Below are positions 50,595-60,000 of a stretch of DNA of 64,000 nucleotides, in pieces (within the stretch, counting starts at the first letter, position 1; every line of letters starts with the position of its first letter). The notes under the pieces are model-generated. The model saw only the letters and a list, made by a program, of their open reading frames with translations, was not told the DNA's origin and searched no databases. The position numbers were made by a program, and so were the translations under genes. Origin of the DNA: Ectobius pallidus. Taxonomy: Eukaryota > Arthropoda > Insecta > Blattodea > Ectobiidae. The stretch lies in the NCBI GenBank assembly GCA_964059195.1, contig CAXKWD010000015.1, positions 1,984,001 to 2,048,000 on the forward strand. Reading direction: 5' to 3'.

Positions 50595-53500
50595 CTACTC
50601 GTCTTGGGGTAGAGGACACACTTTGACTATGGGCCGCTTATATTCGCCACTGGAAGTGCGCACAGTAATCACTCGAACCAAGCCGTCTTCTCCCGGATGA
50701 GTAGCGGTGATCACGCCTAACTTCCATTGAAGAGGAGGAATGTTGTCTTCCTTCAAGATGACGACAGTACCAACTTGAATGTTGTCACTGGAACAGGTCC
50801 ATTTCTGCCTTTGTTGTAGTGAGTGAAGATATTCGGATGACCAGCGTTTCCATATGTGTTGCAAATGATTTTGTAACAGCTGCCATTTTTCTAAGTACTT
50901 CTTATCTTCCGTAGGAGGATGTGAAGGTAGAGATATGAGAGGTTCTCCAATTAAGAAGTGACCAGGAGAAAGGTATGACAAGTCAGCTGGATCATCATTT
51001 AGACGAACAAGTGGTCTAGAATTCAAGCAAGCTTCGATTTGAGATAGAAGCGTAGAAAGCTGTTCATATGTGAGAATTTGAGCTCCCATAACTCGCCTGA
51101 GATGAAACTTCATAGATTTCACTGCTGCTTCATGCAGACCACCGAAATGGGGAGAATTTGGAGGAATGAACGACCAGCAATAATCGTGGTTTGCAGTGAA
51201 ATTTTGAATTGTAGTTTGAAAATCTCTTGACTGCAATAGCAATCTGAGCTCCCTTAACTTGTTGTTTGCTCCAACAAAGTTAGTGCCATTGTCACTGAAG
51301 ATTTCTTTACAGAGTCCTCGACGTGCTGTAAATCTTCGTAGGGCTGCTATGAAGGCATCTGATGTTAGATCAGAAACTAACTCAATGTGAATGGCCTTTG
51401 TTACCAAGCAGACAAAAATAGCGATGTAAGCCTTTACAGTAGTTTTACTGCGTGGAGCCCCATATCTTATGTTGAAGGGTCCAGCGTAATCGACTGCGGT
51501 GCGGAGAAAAGGTCTAGCAGGAGTTATTCTATAGCTAGGAAGATTTCCCATTAACTGTTGAGAACTTTCTGCTTTTAGCTTGTAACACGTGAGACATCTA
51601 TGCAAAATAGATTTTACTACTCTGCGAATACTAGGTATCCAGTAGGCTTGTCGTAATGAAGCTGTAAGCAGCTGATGCGAAGCATGTAATAGCTTGCGAT
51701 GCTCATATTCTACAATCAGAACTGTTAAATGATGTCGGGATGGCAATATAACCTGATGTCTTGCATCATGTGTAAGATCTGATTTCTCCAACCGTCCACC
51801 CACTCTTATAACGTTGTTCTGATCTAGGAATGGAACTAATGCATGGATAGAGCTTTTCACTGAAACTTGTTTGTTGTTGCTAAGATCTTTCAGCTCTTGA
51901 GAGAAAGCTTCTTTCTGAGCAATTTTAACACAAACTTGTAGAGCATTTTGTAATTCTTCTGCTGCGAGAGGTCCATGATATTTGTTTTCATGGCGGCAGG
52001 CAGAAATAAATCTATACATATAACAAGTAACTCTCTGCAAGCGCTTGAGATTAGAGAATCTTGTAATAAAACTATCTTCTACTACAGTAGCTGCCATGCA
52101 GATGGAAGTAAGTTGCTCTGAGGAATCTGGAGGGCTTAATTGTTTTGGCTGTTCCGGCCATAATGTTGTGTTATGAGCCAACCACTTAGGACCGTGCCAC
52201 CACAAATCAATATCAGACAATTGTTCAGAATATACACCTCTTGAAACGAGATCAGCTGGGTTGTTGTCTGTAGAAACATGTCGCCAGGCTGCTGTTTCAG
52301 AAAGCTCTTGTATTTGCGACACACGGTTGGACACAAATGTTTTCCATGTTCGTGAATCTGATTTTATCCACGACAGAACAATAACTGAGTCTGACCATAG
52401 ATAATTTTGTGAGGTTTGAATGTTAAGGTCATTCAACACCTTGTTGTACAGTTTAGATAACAGCAATGCTCCACAAAGTTCAAGACGTGGAATGGTTTGC
52501 CTTTTAAGAGGGGCAACCTTAGACTTGGAACATAGCAAGTTAATTGTAACTTCACCTTCAATGTTCACAGAACGGAGATATATGCATGCACCGTAGGCCT
52601 TTTCTGAAGAGTCACAGAAGCCATGGATCTGTATATCTTGAAGGGTACCATGTGTGAGAACAAATCGTGGAATACGCATCGTGTGTATTGTACCTAAAAT
52701 GTCGCAGATCTCAATCCATTTCTCTGCTATGTGTGAAGCTACCTCCTCGTCCCAGTCAAGTTTTTCAATCCATAATGATTGCATGAAGATTTTGGCATTG
52801 ATAACCATAGGACTGACAAGGCCTAAAGGATCAAAAATGGATGATATGACTGATAGGATAGTACGCTTGGTAAGTTTAACTCGAGTATGAGTTTGGAGAG
52901 AAGGATGGGATTGAATCTGGAAGTTATCAGTTGCAGGATGCCATAGTAAACCAAGGGCATGTGCATTTTCAATGTTGTCAAGAGACAGAGGCAACTGGGT
53001 CTCTCGATAAGATGATGGTACAGATTCCAGCAATGCTTCATGGTTGGAACACCACTTTCGCAAGGGAAATCCGCCACTGTCAAGCATGAGGATTAATTCT
53101 TCTTGAAGGCGTAGCGCTTCTTGAAGATTATTATGTCCTGCCAGGCAGTCATCTACATAGAAGGAAGTCCTGACTGCTTGTGAAGCGAGAGGGTATTTAG
53201 CTTCTTCTTCTATTGACAGCTGGTGCAGGGATCTTATGGCTAAAAATGAAGCTGATTTAGTACCATAAGTCACGGTAGTTAAGGCATAATCTTGTATGGG
53301 TTCATCTGTGCTGGAACGCCACACAATCCTTTGAAGATTTTGATCAATCTCGTTCATTTTAATGCGTCTGTACATTTTAGAGATGTCAGCTGAGAACGCA
53401 TACTTATATGTTCGAAAACGAATTATAATTGATGATAGGTCATCTTGCACTGTAGGCCCTAATTTCAGAATGTCATTTAGGGACTTGCCTGAAGATGTTT

Positions 53501-55805
53501 TTGCAGAAGCGTCAAACACAACTCTAGTCTTGGTTGTAGTAGACGAGGGCTTGATTACTGCATGATGTGGTAAATAGAAGCATTTTTCACCTGGCTGTGG
53601 AAGTGAAACCTTCTTCATGTGTCCCAATTCTTCATATTCTTGCATGAATTTTTTGTAATCTTCCTGCAAGACAGAATTGGTTTGGAATTTTCGCTCCAGA
53701 TGCTCTAAGCGTTTTACGGCTTGTGGTCTGGATTCGCCCAAGGAGTCCTGAGATCGATTCTTGGGTAATTTCACTACAAAAGCACCGTCCTCTGCACGAA
53801 TAGTGTTTTGTACGAAGTGCTCTTCACATTCCCTTTCTTCTTTAGTAAACACTGGTTTAGGAAAGTCTTCTAGTTCCCAGAATCGTCTTAACTGTGTATC
53901 AACATTATCAACAGTCACAAATAAATTGTGTTGAGCGAATGTGACCTTCTTGGATTTAATTGCTTTCTTGGGAATAGTTCCACTAAGTATCCAACCTAGT
54001 TCCGTGTTACTAAGAATAGGGTTATTAGGAATGACTATTCTTTCATTAGTGAATAGTTGGTAAAACAAGCTAGCACCAATGAGGATTTGGACATCACCAG
54101 GGATGTAGAATTTAGGATCCGCTAATGTTATTTCACTAGGAATATTGAAATGTTTGGGATCTATACGGACTGAAGGAAGTTTGTTTGCAATGTGAGGGAT
54201 TACTAGACAACTCATTTCAGCCTGGAAATTCTGGATTCTGGATCGCAGATTAACCTTAACACTGTGATTGCAAGAAGAGGTGCCATTAATACCTCGTATC
54301 TGAGTGTCGACATCTGTGGTTGGCAGCTGCAACTTCTTGGCTAAACCTTCAGTTATGAAGTTCAATTGGCTTCCTGAGTCCAGTAACGCTCTGCATAACA
54401 CTAAATTTCCTTGTCTATCTTCAAGATGCACTGCTGCTGTTGCTAATAAAATCTCCCTTTGGTTGGAATTTTCTTTTATCGAACAATAACTAGCAGGTAC
54501 ATTATCTGTAGATTCAGACGGTTGATGTGGTTGTCGAGGAGCCTTTTTACTGTCTCGTGTGTTATTATGTAACAGTTTGCTGTGTGAAGCCTTTCCACAA
54601 TTACAGAATGACTTGATTTTGCAATTGTCTCTTTTGTGACCGTTGGAGAAACAGTTTGCACATAAACCTTTGCTTTTCACAAAATCCCAACGTTGATCTA
54701 CACTCAACTGTGAAAACTTGTCGCACTTATATAAATTGTGACTTTCCTTGCAACAAGGACATGTATCACCTTTGATGGCAACATAAGATTGACGAGTCGT
54801 TTTTACAGATTTCTTTTGTGTATGTCTTTCACTTTTTTCCTTGGATGGGCTTGGCACATTGTTAGAATTGGATAGCACTTCTAAAGAATGAGCCTTGGCT
54901 TCTAGGAAGTTCATCAACTCTTGAAGCGGTGTGAACCTTTGTGAGTCAATTTTGCTCTCCCATTCCTTGCGTGTAGTTTCACCAAGATGATCCAATATTA
55001 ATTGAATGAACATGACTTCGTGTAATGGGATTTCAATGTTGAGAGCTTCGATGGCGTTAAGATTGCTTTGAAACTGATTTAATAAGTTTCGCAAGTCTGT
55101 AACATTTTCATCTTTCATTATTGGTAATGAAAGTAGATTTTTGATGTGAGCTGTGGCAATAACTCGAGTATTATCATATCTAGAGCACACCAAGTTCCAT
55201 GCTATAGTAAAATTCTCATTCGTGACTGGAAGATTCTGAATGAGCGCGTGAGCCTGCCCCTTCAGAGAACTCAGCAAATAATGATATTTCTGGATGGAAT
55301 CCAACGATTCATTGTTTACCACTAAGCTACTGAAAGTGTCGTGATAGTGTTTAAAGTTAGTCACATCCCCACTAAACACTGGAATTTGAATCCTTGGAAG
55401 TTGTATATTCCTATTGTTGCACTGTGAAGTAGAAGATTGACACGTGTGGTGAGAATTACCACTGTGATTAGATTGATGACTGTGATGAGAGCCTACACTA
55501 CGCACTGGTTGGTCGTGTAGAAATAACAATTCACTAAGCTTAGCCTTTAGCACCTTGTACTTGTTATTCATCTCTTCGTCATACTGTGCGTGCATGTCAA
55601 GTTCACTTTCAGCTTCGATAATAGCTTCAATTTGAGTTTGTACCACTTCATAATTTTGCCACACTTCGTTAAGAGTGTCATATTCAACTTTTAATCGAAA
55701 TATATCAACTTCTTCAGTAATATTGTCACTGTACTTCTGAATGTACGTAAGTTTTCTTTTAAGAAAAGCACGTTTTTTCGTTAATTCCTTCAATTCACTT
55801 TCCAT
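50595..55805 (-). CDS. gag-pol: BEL/Pao Gag-Pol polyprotein (1736 aa)
   Basis: Single frame encoding the structural and enzymatic proteins used to copy and integrate the element. Residues 1-95 are a charged coiled-coil-like region, 104-130 a His/Ser-rich linker, and 136 to about 290 a DUF1759-like Gag (LPRIQIPVFSGD). Cys/His motifs lie at 349-361 (CX2CX3HX4C) and 382-395 (CX2CX4HX4C), with a shorter CXCX4H motif after them. The aspartic protease motif is DSGS at 476-479. RT has FDAS at 764-767, catalytic D807 and YVDD at 883-886. RNase H residues are D1065, E1109, D1139 and D1185. Integrase has the zinc ligands H1369, H1374, C1404 and C1407 and the catalytic D1439, D1505 and E1559. Residues from 1639 resemble DUF5641. 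The start ATG has A at -3 and G at +4, and an in-frame TAA lies eight codons upstream. There is no frameshift between gag and pol, as is usual for BEL/Pao. All catalytic residues are present. Confidence 0.96.
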   Translation of the reverse strand: MESELKELTKKRAFLKRKLTYIQKYSDNITEEVDIFRLKVEYDTLNEVWQNYEVVQTQIEAIIEAESELDMHAQYDEEMNNKYKVLKAKLSELLFLHDQPVRSVGSHHSHQSNHSGNSHHTCQSSTSQCNNRNIQLPRIQIPVFSGDVTNFKHYHDTFSSLVVNNESLDSIQKYHYLLSSLKGQAHALIQNLPVTNENFTIAWNLVCSRYDNTRVIATAHIKNLLSLPIMKDENVTDLRNLLNQFQSNLNAIEALNIEIPLHEVMFIQLILDHLGETTRKEWESKIDSQRFTPLQELMNFLEAKAHSLEVLSNSNNVPSPSKEKSERHTQKKSVKTTRQSYVAIKGDTCPCCKESHNLYKCDKFSQLSVDQRWDFVKSKGLCANCFSNGHKRDNCKIKSFCNCGKASHSKLLHNNTRDSKKAPRQPHQPSESTDNVPASYCSIKENSNQREILLATAAVHLEDRQGNLVLCRALLDSGSQLNFITEGLAKKLQLPTTDVDTQIRGINGTSSCNHSVKVNLRSRIQNFQAEMSCLVIPHIANKLPSVRIDPKHFNIPSEITLADPKFYIPGDVQILIGASLFYQLFTNERIVIPNNPILSNTELGWILSGTIPKKAIKSKKVTFAQHNLFVTVDNVDTQLRRFWELEDFPKPVFTKEERECEEHFVQNTIRAEDGAFVVKLPKNRSQDSLGESRPQAVKRLEHLERKFQTNSVLQEDYKKFMQEYEELGHMKKVSLPQPGEKCFYLPHHAVIKPSSTTTKTRVVFDASAKTSSGKSLNDILKLGPTVQDDLSSIIIRFRTYKYAFSADISKMYRRIKMNEIDQNLQRIVWRSSTDEPIQDYALTTVTYGTKSASFLAIRSLHQLSIEEEAKYPLASQAVRTSFYVDDCLAGHNNLQEALRLQEELILMLDSGGFPLRKWCSNHEALLESVPSSYRETQLPLSLDNIENAHALGLLWHPATDNFQIQSHPSLQTHTRVKLTKRTILSVISSIFDPLGLVSPMVINAKIFMQSLWIEKLDWDEEVASHIAEKWIEICDILGTIHTMRIPRFVLTHGTLQDIQIHGFCDSSEKAYGACIYLRSVNIEGEVTINLLCSKSKVAPLKRQTIPRLELCGALLLSKLYNKVLNDLNIQTSQNYLWSDSVIVLSWIKSDSRTWKTFVSNRVSQIQELSETAAWRHVSTDNNPADLVSRGVYSEQLSDIDLWWHGPKWLAHNTTLWPEQPKQLSPPDSSEQLTSICMAATVVEDSFITRFSNLKRLQRVTCYMYRFISACRHENKYHGPLAAEELQNALQVCVKIAQKEAFSQELKDLSNNKQVSVKSSIHALVPFLDQNNVIRVGGRLEKSDLTHDARHQVILPSRHHLTVLIVEYEHRKLLHASHQLLTASLRQAYWIPSIRRVVKSILHRCLTCYKLKAESSQQLMGNLPSYRITPARPFLRTAVDYAGPFNIRYGAPRSKTTVKAYIAIFVCLVTKAIHIELVSDLTSDAFIAALRRFTARRGLCKEIFSDNGTNFVGANNKLRELRLLLQSRDFQTTIQNFTANHDYCWSFIPPNSPHFGGLHEAAVKSMKFHLRRVMGAQILTYEQLSTLLSQIEACLNSRPLVRLNDDPADLSYLSPGHFLIGEPLISLPSHPPTEDKKYLEKWQLLQNHLQHIWKRWSSEYLHSLQQRQKWTCSSDNIQVGTVVILKEDNIPPLQWKLGVITATHPGEDGLVRVITVRTSSGEYKRPIVKVCPLPQDE

Positions 55806-56110
55806 CTTGAATGCGAAATGTGGAAATTACTTGTTCTTGAAGATTTGAAATTCTACCACTGCTGCACGATAATGCATGTATTAACTGTTCACTGTCTTCT
55901 TGATGTTCACTGAGGACCGGAATCCCACGATGAGTCGAATCACTGCTGCATGATGCTGTCTTCGATGCGAAGTTCAGGGTTGCTGGAACTCACGAACTGA
56001 CCGACGCGGAAGCACATATGAATGAGACGAACTCGAGAAACGGTATTTGCGAATACAAGTATGCAATAAATAAGATTGTACCAATATGATCCTGCCCGGT
56101 AAAGGACCAA
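55806..56110 (-). other. 5' leader of the BEL/Pao element
   Basis: 305 bp between the 5' LTR and the Gag-Pol start codon. It includes the primer binding site candidate at the LTR edge and would be expected to hold the packaging signal. No long upstream frame is seen. A direct repeat is visible around AATCCCACGATGAGTCGAAT and the nearby CACTGCTGCA(T/C)GAT motifs (55857 and 55940). Confidence 0.6.
56092..56109 (-). other. Candidate tRNA primer binding site
   Basis: One base inside the 5' LTR, the coding strand reads TGGTCCTTTACCGGGCAG. It begins with TGG, the complement of a tRNA CCA end. Position and start fit a primer binding site, but I cannot assign the tRNA from memory. Confidence 0.55.
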
Positions 56111-56144
56111 TGTTTGGGACTAGGCTCGTGAGAGGACCAATGTT
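56103..56144 (-). repeat. 30-bp direct repeat spanning the LTR/primer-site boundary
   Basis: AGGACCAATGTT occurs at 56103-56114, across the edge between the primer site and the LTR, and again at 56133-56144 inside the LTR, exactly 30 bp apart. Similarity continues as TGGGACT against AGGGATT. The LTR terminus plus the start of the primer site therefore seems to have been duplicated within the LTR end. Confidence 0.8.
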
Positions 56145-57035
56145 AGGGATTGGACGATGATATACGTGAGATGGATAAATGCAGGATAGCTTAATAAGGT
56201 AGCTTCAAGTAAGTATGAAACAATGCACATGTGAGAAGTATAAGATTTCGGAGGACCATTTAGAGCAAGAAGGGACTATATCACGAGGTCACTTGGTACA
56301 GAGATCAAAGGAAACATATTGGTTAAACAATCTAGAATGTAATGAAATACTTAAACTTTATTAATACTTGTAACCACTCGAAGAAATAATAGTTGAACAC
56401 TGAATATTAATTGAATAAACACTTGAAACAATGAATTGGAATTTGGCGCGAACCAGATTGCACCACTAGAAGTAATTTAGTAAATTTTGTAATTTACTAA
56501 TGAATTATATCTCAATTTAACGGTAATAAATTTTGCAGTAGAATGTATGTATTTTAAGTTATTAACACTTGATTGTTCACGTTTTATAGCTTCTTGGTGA
56601 GTGATGACGTCACACGCTATTTAATTACTTGGAACTAATAAGTGAATCTAATGAACTTATAATACGGCGAATAAGTAAATTATGTATAAGTAATTTACTT
56701 GAAATTAATAAAACTTATAAGAAAGTTTTATTCCAATGATTTCTAGTGAAAATACAAAGAGCGCGAACTGGCTTTTGTTACTAGAACCGGAGCAGTGTCA
56801 GACCGTGACTTGATCGTGTAACTGCAGGCTTAATACTGATGAGGCTTCCTGACGCTCTTTAAGGCGTCTTTAAAGAGGGAATACCCGACACAAAGAACTC
56901 GTGATCAGGATATGATGAAATATACGCCTACTCAACTTAATGCTTGGCGCAAGAACACCTGGCGGATGATTTGAATTAAAACTATTTACTGCACATAATA
57001 AATATGCTGGAAAAAACACTTAGCTTGCGTGAACA
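56111..57035 (-). repeat. 5' LTR of the BEL/Pao element (925 bp)
   Basis: Right-hand LTR, upstream of the coding frame in its minus orientation. It would drive transcription of the element. It begins TGTTCACGC and ends GTCCCAAACA on the coding strand. Identical by eye to the left LTR over all 925 bp, which indicates recent insertion. Confidence 0.96.
56582..56612 (-). promoter_or_regulatory. LTR core promoter: CRE site and TATA box
   Basis: On the coding strand a full palindromic CRE/ATF site, TGACGTCA (56605-56612), lies about 16 bp upstream of CTATAAAAC. The TATA motif proper is at 56583-56588. Transcription would be expected to start about 25-30 bp downstream, near 56555. The same pair is present in the 3' LTR at 49014-49019 and 49036-49043. 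Confidence 0.6.
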
Positions 57036-57040
57036 GCTAG
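57036..57040. other. Target site duplication, right copy (GCTAG)
   Basis: GCTAG directly after the 5' LTR, matching 48537-48541. Removing the element and one copy restores CTCATTGCTAGGCAACAG, the normal satellite sequence. Confidence 0.93.
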
Positions 57041-60000
57041 GCAACAGTATTCTTTCTATTCAAGCAAAATTTACAACCCATGTTTTGCCATTAGCATTTC
57101 ACCGATATTTTCATTGTATGTATTGATCATTGAGGGATTAAAAACTATTCCTTATAGATGACATTGCTAGGCAACAGTTTCGTATTTGGAGATGGCATTG
57201 CTAAGCTACAGTTCCTTGTTCAAAATGTCAATGCTAAGCAACAGTCAGGTGTTTTAAAAACTTCATTGCTAAGCAACAGTTTCCGGTTTAGACTGGCATC
57301 GCTAGGCAACACTTTTGTGATAGAAAAATCTAATTGTTAGGCAGCCAAATTGTCTTTAAAAGTTACATTGCTAGGAAAAGTTACGACTTTGAAAAATGCA
57401 TTGAAAGGTAAAGGTTTTTTGTCCGAAATTGACATTGCTACGCAACAGTATCTTTTTTTAAAAGCTTTTAATAGGTAGCAATATTATGTTTAAAAATGAC
57501 ATTGCTAAGCAACAGATCTTTTTGATGACATAGACAACAGTTTCCGGTTTAGACTGGCATGGCTAGGCAAAACTTTCGTGATAGAAAAATTACATTGTTA
57601 GGCAGCCAAATAGTATTTAAAAATTACATTGCTAGGAAAAAGTTTCGTCTTCGAATAATGCATTGAAATGTGAACGTTTTGTGTCTGAAATTGACATTGC
57701 TACGCAACAGTATATATTTTAAAAGTTTATAATAGGTAGCAATATTGTGTTAAAAAATGACATTGCTAAGCAACAGTTCTTTTTGACGACATTGCTAGGC
57801 AACAGTTCCCGGTTTAAAATGGCATTGCTAGGCAATACTTTCGTGTTTTAAAACTCATTGCTAGGCAACAGTATTCTTTCTATTCAAGCAAAATTTACAA
57901 CCCATGTTTTGCCATTAGCATTTCACCGATATTTTCATTGTATGTATTGATCATTGAGGGATTAAAAACTATTCCTTATAGATGACATTGCTAGGCAACA
58001 GTTTCGTATTTGGAGATGGCATTGCTAAGCTACAGTTTCTTGTTCAAGATGTCAATGCTAAGCAACAATCAGGTGTTTTAAAACTTCATTGCTAAGCAAC
58101 AGTTTCCGGTTTAGACTGTCATCGCTAGGCAACACTTTTGTGATAGAAAAATCTAATTGTTAGGCAGCCAAATTGTCTTTAAAAGTTACATTGCTAGGAA
58201 AAGTTACGACTTTGAAAAATGGATTGAAAGGTAAAGGTTTTGTGTCAGAAATTGACATTGCTCCGCAACAGTATCTTTTTTTAAAAGCTTTTAATAAGTA
58301 GCAATATTATGTTTAAAAATGACGTTGCTAAGCAACAGATCTTTTTGATGACATTGCTAGGCAACAGTTTCCGGTTTAGACTGGCATGGCTAGGCAAAAT
58401 TTCGTGATAGAAAAATTACATTGTTAGGCAGCCAAATAGTATTTAAAAATTACATTGCTAGGAAAAAGTTTCGTCTTCGAATAATGCATTGAAATGTAAA
58501 CGTTTTGTGTCTGAAATTGACATAGCTACGCAACAGTATATATTTTAAAAGTTTATAATAGGTAGCAATATAGTGTTTATAAATGACATTGCTAAGAAAA
58601 GTTATTTTTTATGACATTGCTAGGCAACAGTTTCCGGTTTAAAATGGCATTGCTAGGCAACACTTTCGTGTTAAAACTCATTGCTAGGCAACAGTATTCT
58701 TTCTATTCAAGCAAAATTTACAACCCATGTTTTGCCATTAGCATTTCACCGATAGTTTCATTGTATGTATTGATCATTGAGGGATTAAAAACTATTCCTT
58801 ATAGATGACATTGCTAGGCAACTGTTTCGTATTTGGAGATGGCATTGCTAAGCTACAGTTTCTTGTTCAAGATGTCAATGCTAAGCAACAGTCAAAAACT
58901 TCATTGCTAAGCAACAGTTTCCGGTTTAGACTGGCCTCGCTAGGCAACACTTTTGTGAAAGAAAAATCTAATTGTTAGGCAGCCAAATTGTCTTTAAAAG
59001 TTACATTGCTAGGAAAAGTTACGACTTTGAAAAATGCATTGAATGGTAAAGGTTTTGTGTCAGAAATTGACATTGCTCCGCAACAGTATCTTTTTTTAAA
59101 AGCTTTTAATAGGTAGCAATATTATGTTTAAAAATTACATTGCTAAGAAACAGATCTTTTGAAGACATTGCTAGGCAACAGTTTCTGGTTTAGACTGGCA
59201 TGGCTAGGCAAAACTTTCGTGATAGAAAAATTACATTGTTAGGCAGCCAAATTGTATTTAAAAATTACATTGCTAGGAAAAAGTTTCACTTTGAAAAATG
59301 CATTGAAATGTAAAAGTTTTGTGTCTGAAATTGACATTGCTACGCAACAGTATATTTTTTTAGAACTTTATAATATGTAGCAATATTGTGTTTAAAAATG
59401 ACATTGCTAAGCAACAGTTCTTTTTGACGACATTGCTAGGCAACAGTTCCCGGTTTAAAATGGCATTGCTAGGCAACACTTTCGTGTTTTAAAACTCATT
59501 GCTAGGCAACAGTATTCTTTCTATTCATGCAAAATTTACAACCCATGTTTTGCCATTAGCATTTCACCGATATTTTCATTGTATGTATTGATCATTGAGG
59601 GATTAAAAACTATTCCTTATAGATGACATTGCTAGGCAACAGTTTCGTATTTGGAGATGGCATTGCTAAGCTACAGTTTCTTGTTCAAAATGTCAATGCT
59701 AAGCAACAGTCAGGTGTTTTAAAAACTTCATTGCTAAGCAACAGTTTCCGGTTTAGACTGGCATCGCTAGGCAACACTTTTGTGATAGAAAAATTTAATT
59801 GTTAGGCAGCCAAATTGTCTTTAAAAGTTACATTGCTAGGAAAAGTTACGACTTTGAAAAATTGAAAGGTAAAGGTTTTTTGTCCGAAATTGACATTGCT
59901 ACGCAACAGTATCTTTTTTTAAAAGCTTTTAATAGGTAGCAATATTATGTTTAAGAATGACATTGCTAAGCAACAGATCTTTTTGATGACTTTGCTAGGC

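Larger units (their letters stand above)
48542..57035 (-). mobile_element. BEL/Pao LTR retrotransposon, complete (8494 bp)
   Basis: Complete element on the minus strand. It has two 925-bp LTRs with TG...CA ends, a GCTAG target duplication on both sides, a primer binding site candidate next to the 5' (right) LTR, a 305-bp leader, one Gag-Pol frame of 1736 codons and a 1128-bp stretch before the 3' (left) LTR. The order protease, RT, RNase H, integrase together with DUF1759-like Gag and a DUF5641-like tail identifies BEL/Pao and not Gypsy or Copia. I found no difference between the LTRs when comparing them line by line, and the frame has no stop or frameshift, so the insertion is young and may be competent. 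No envelope frame is supported. Confidence 0.96.

Noticed and set aside
52136..54661. Small frames within Gag-Pol on both strands (52136-52336, 52654-52890, 52823-53083, 53362-53565, 54304-54489, 54476-54661)
   Set aside because: They are shadows of the long Gag-Pol frame, which has continuous homology-bearing motifs across the same positions.
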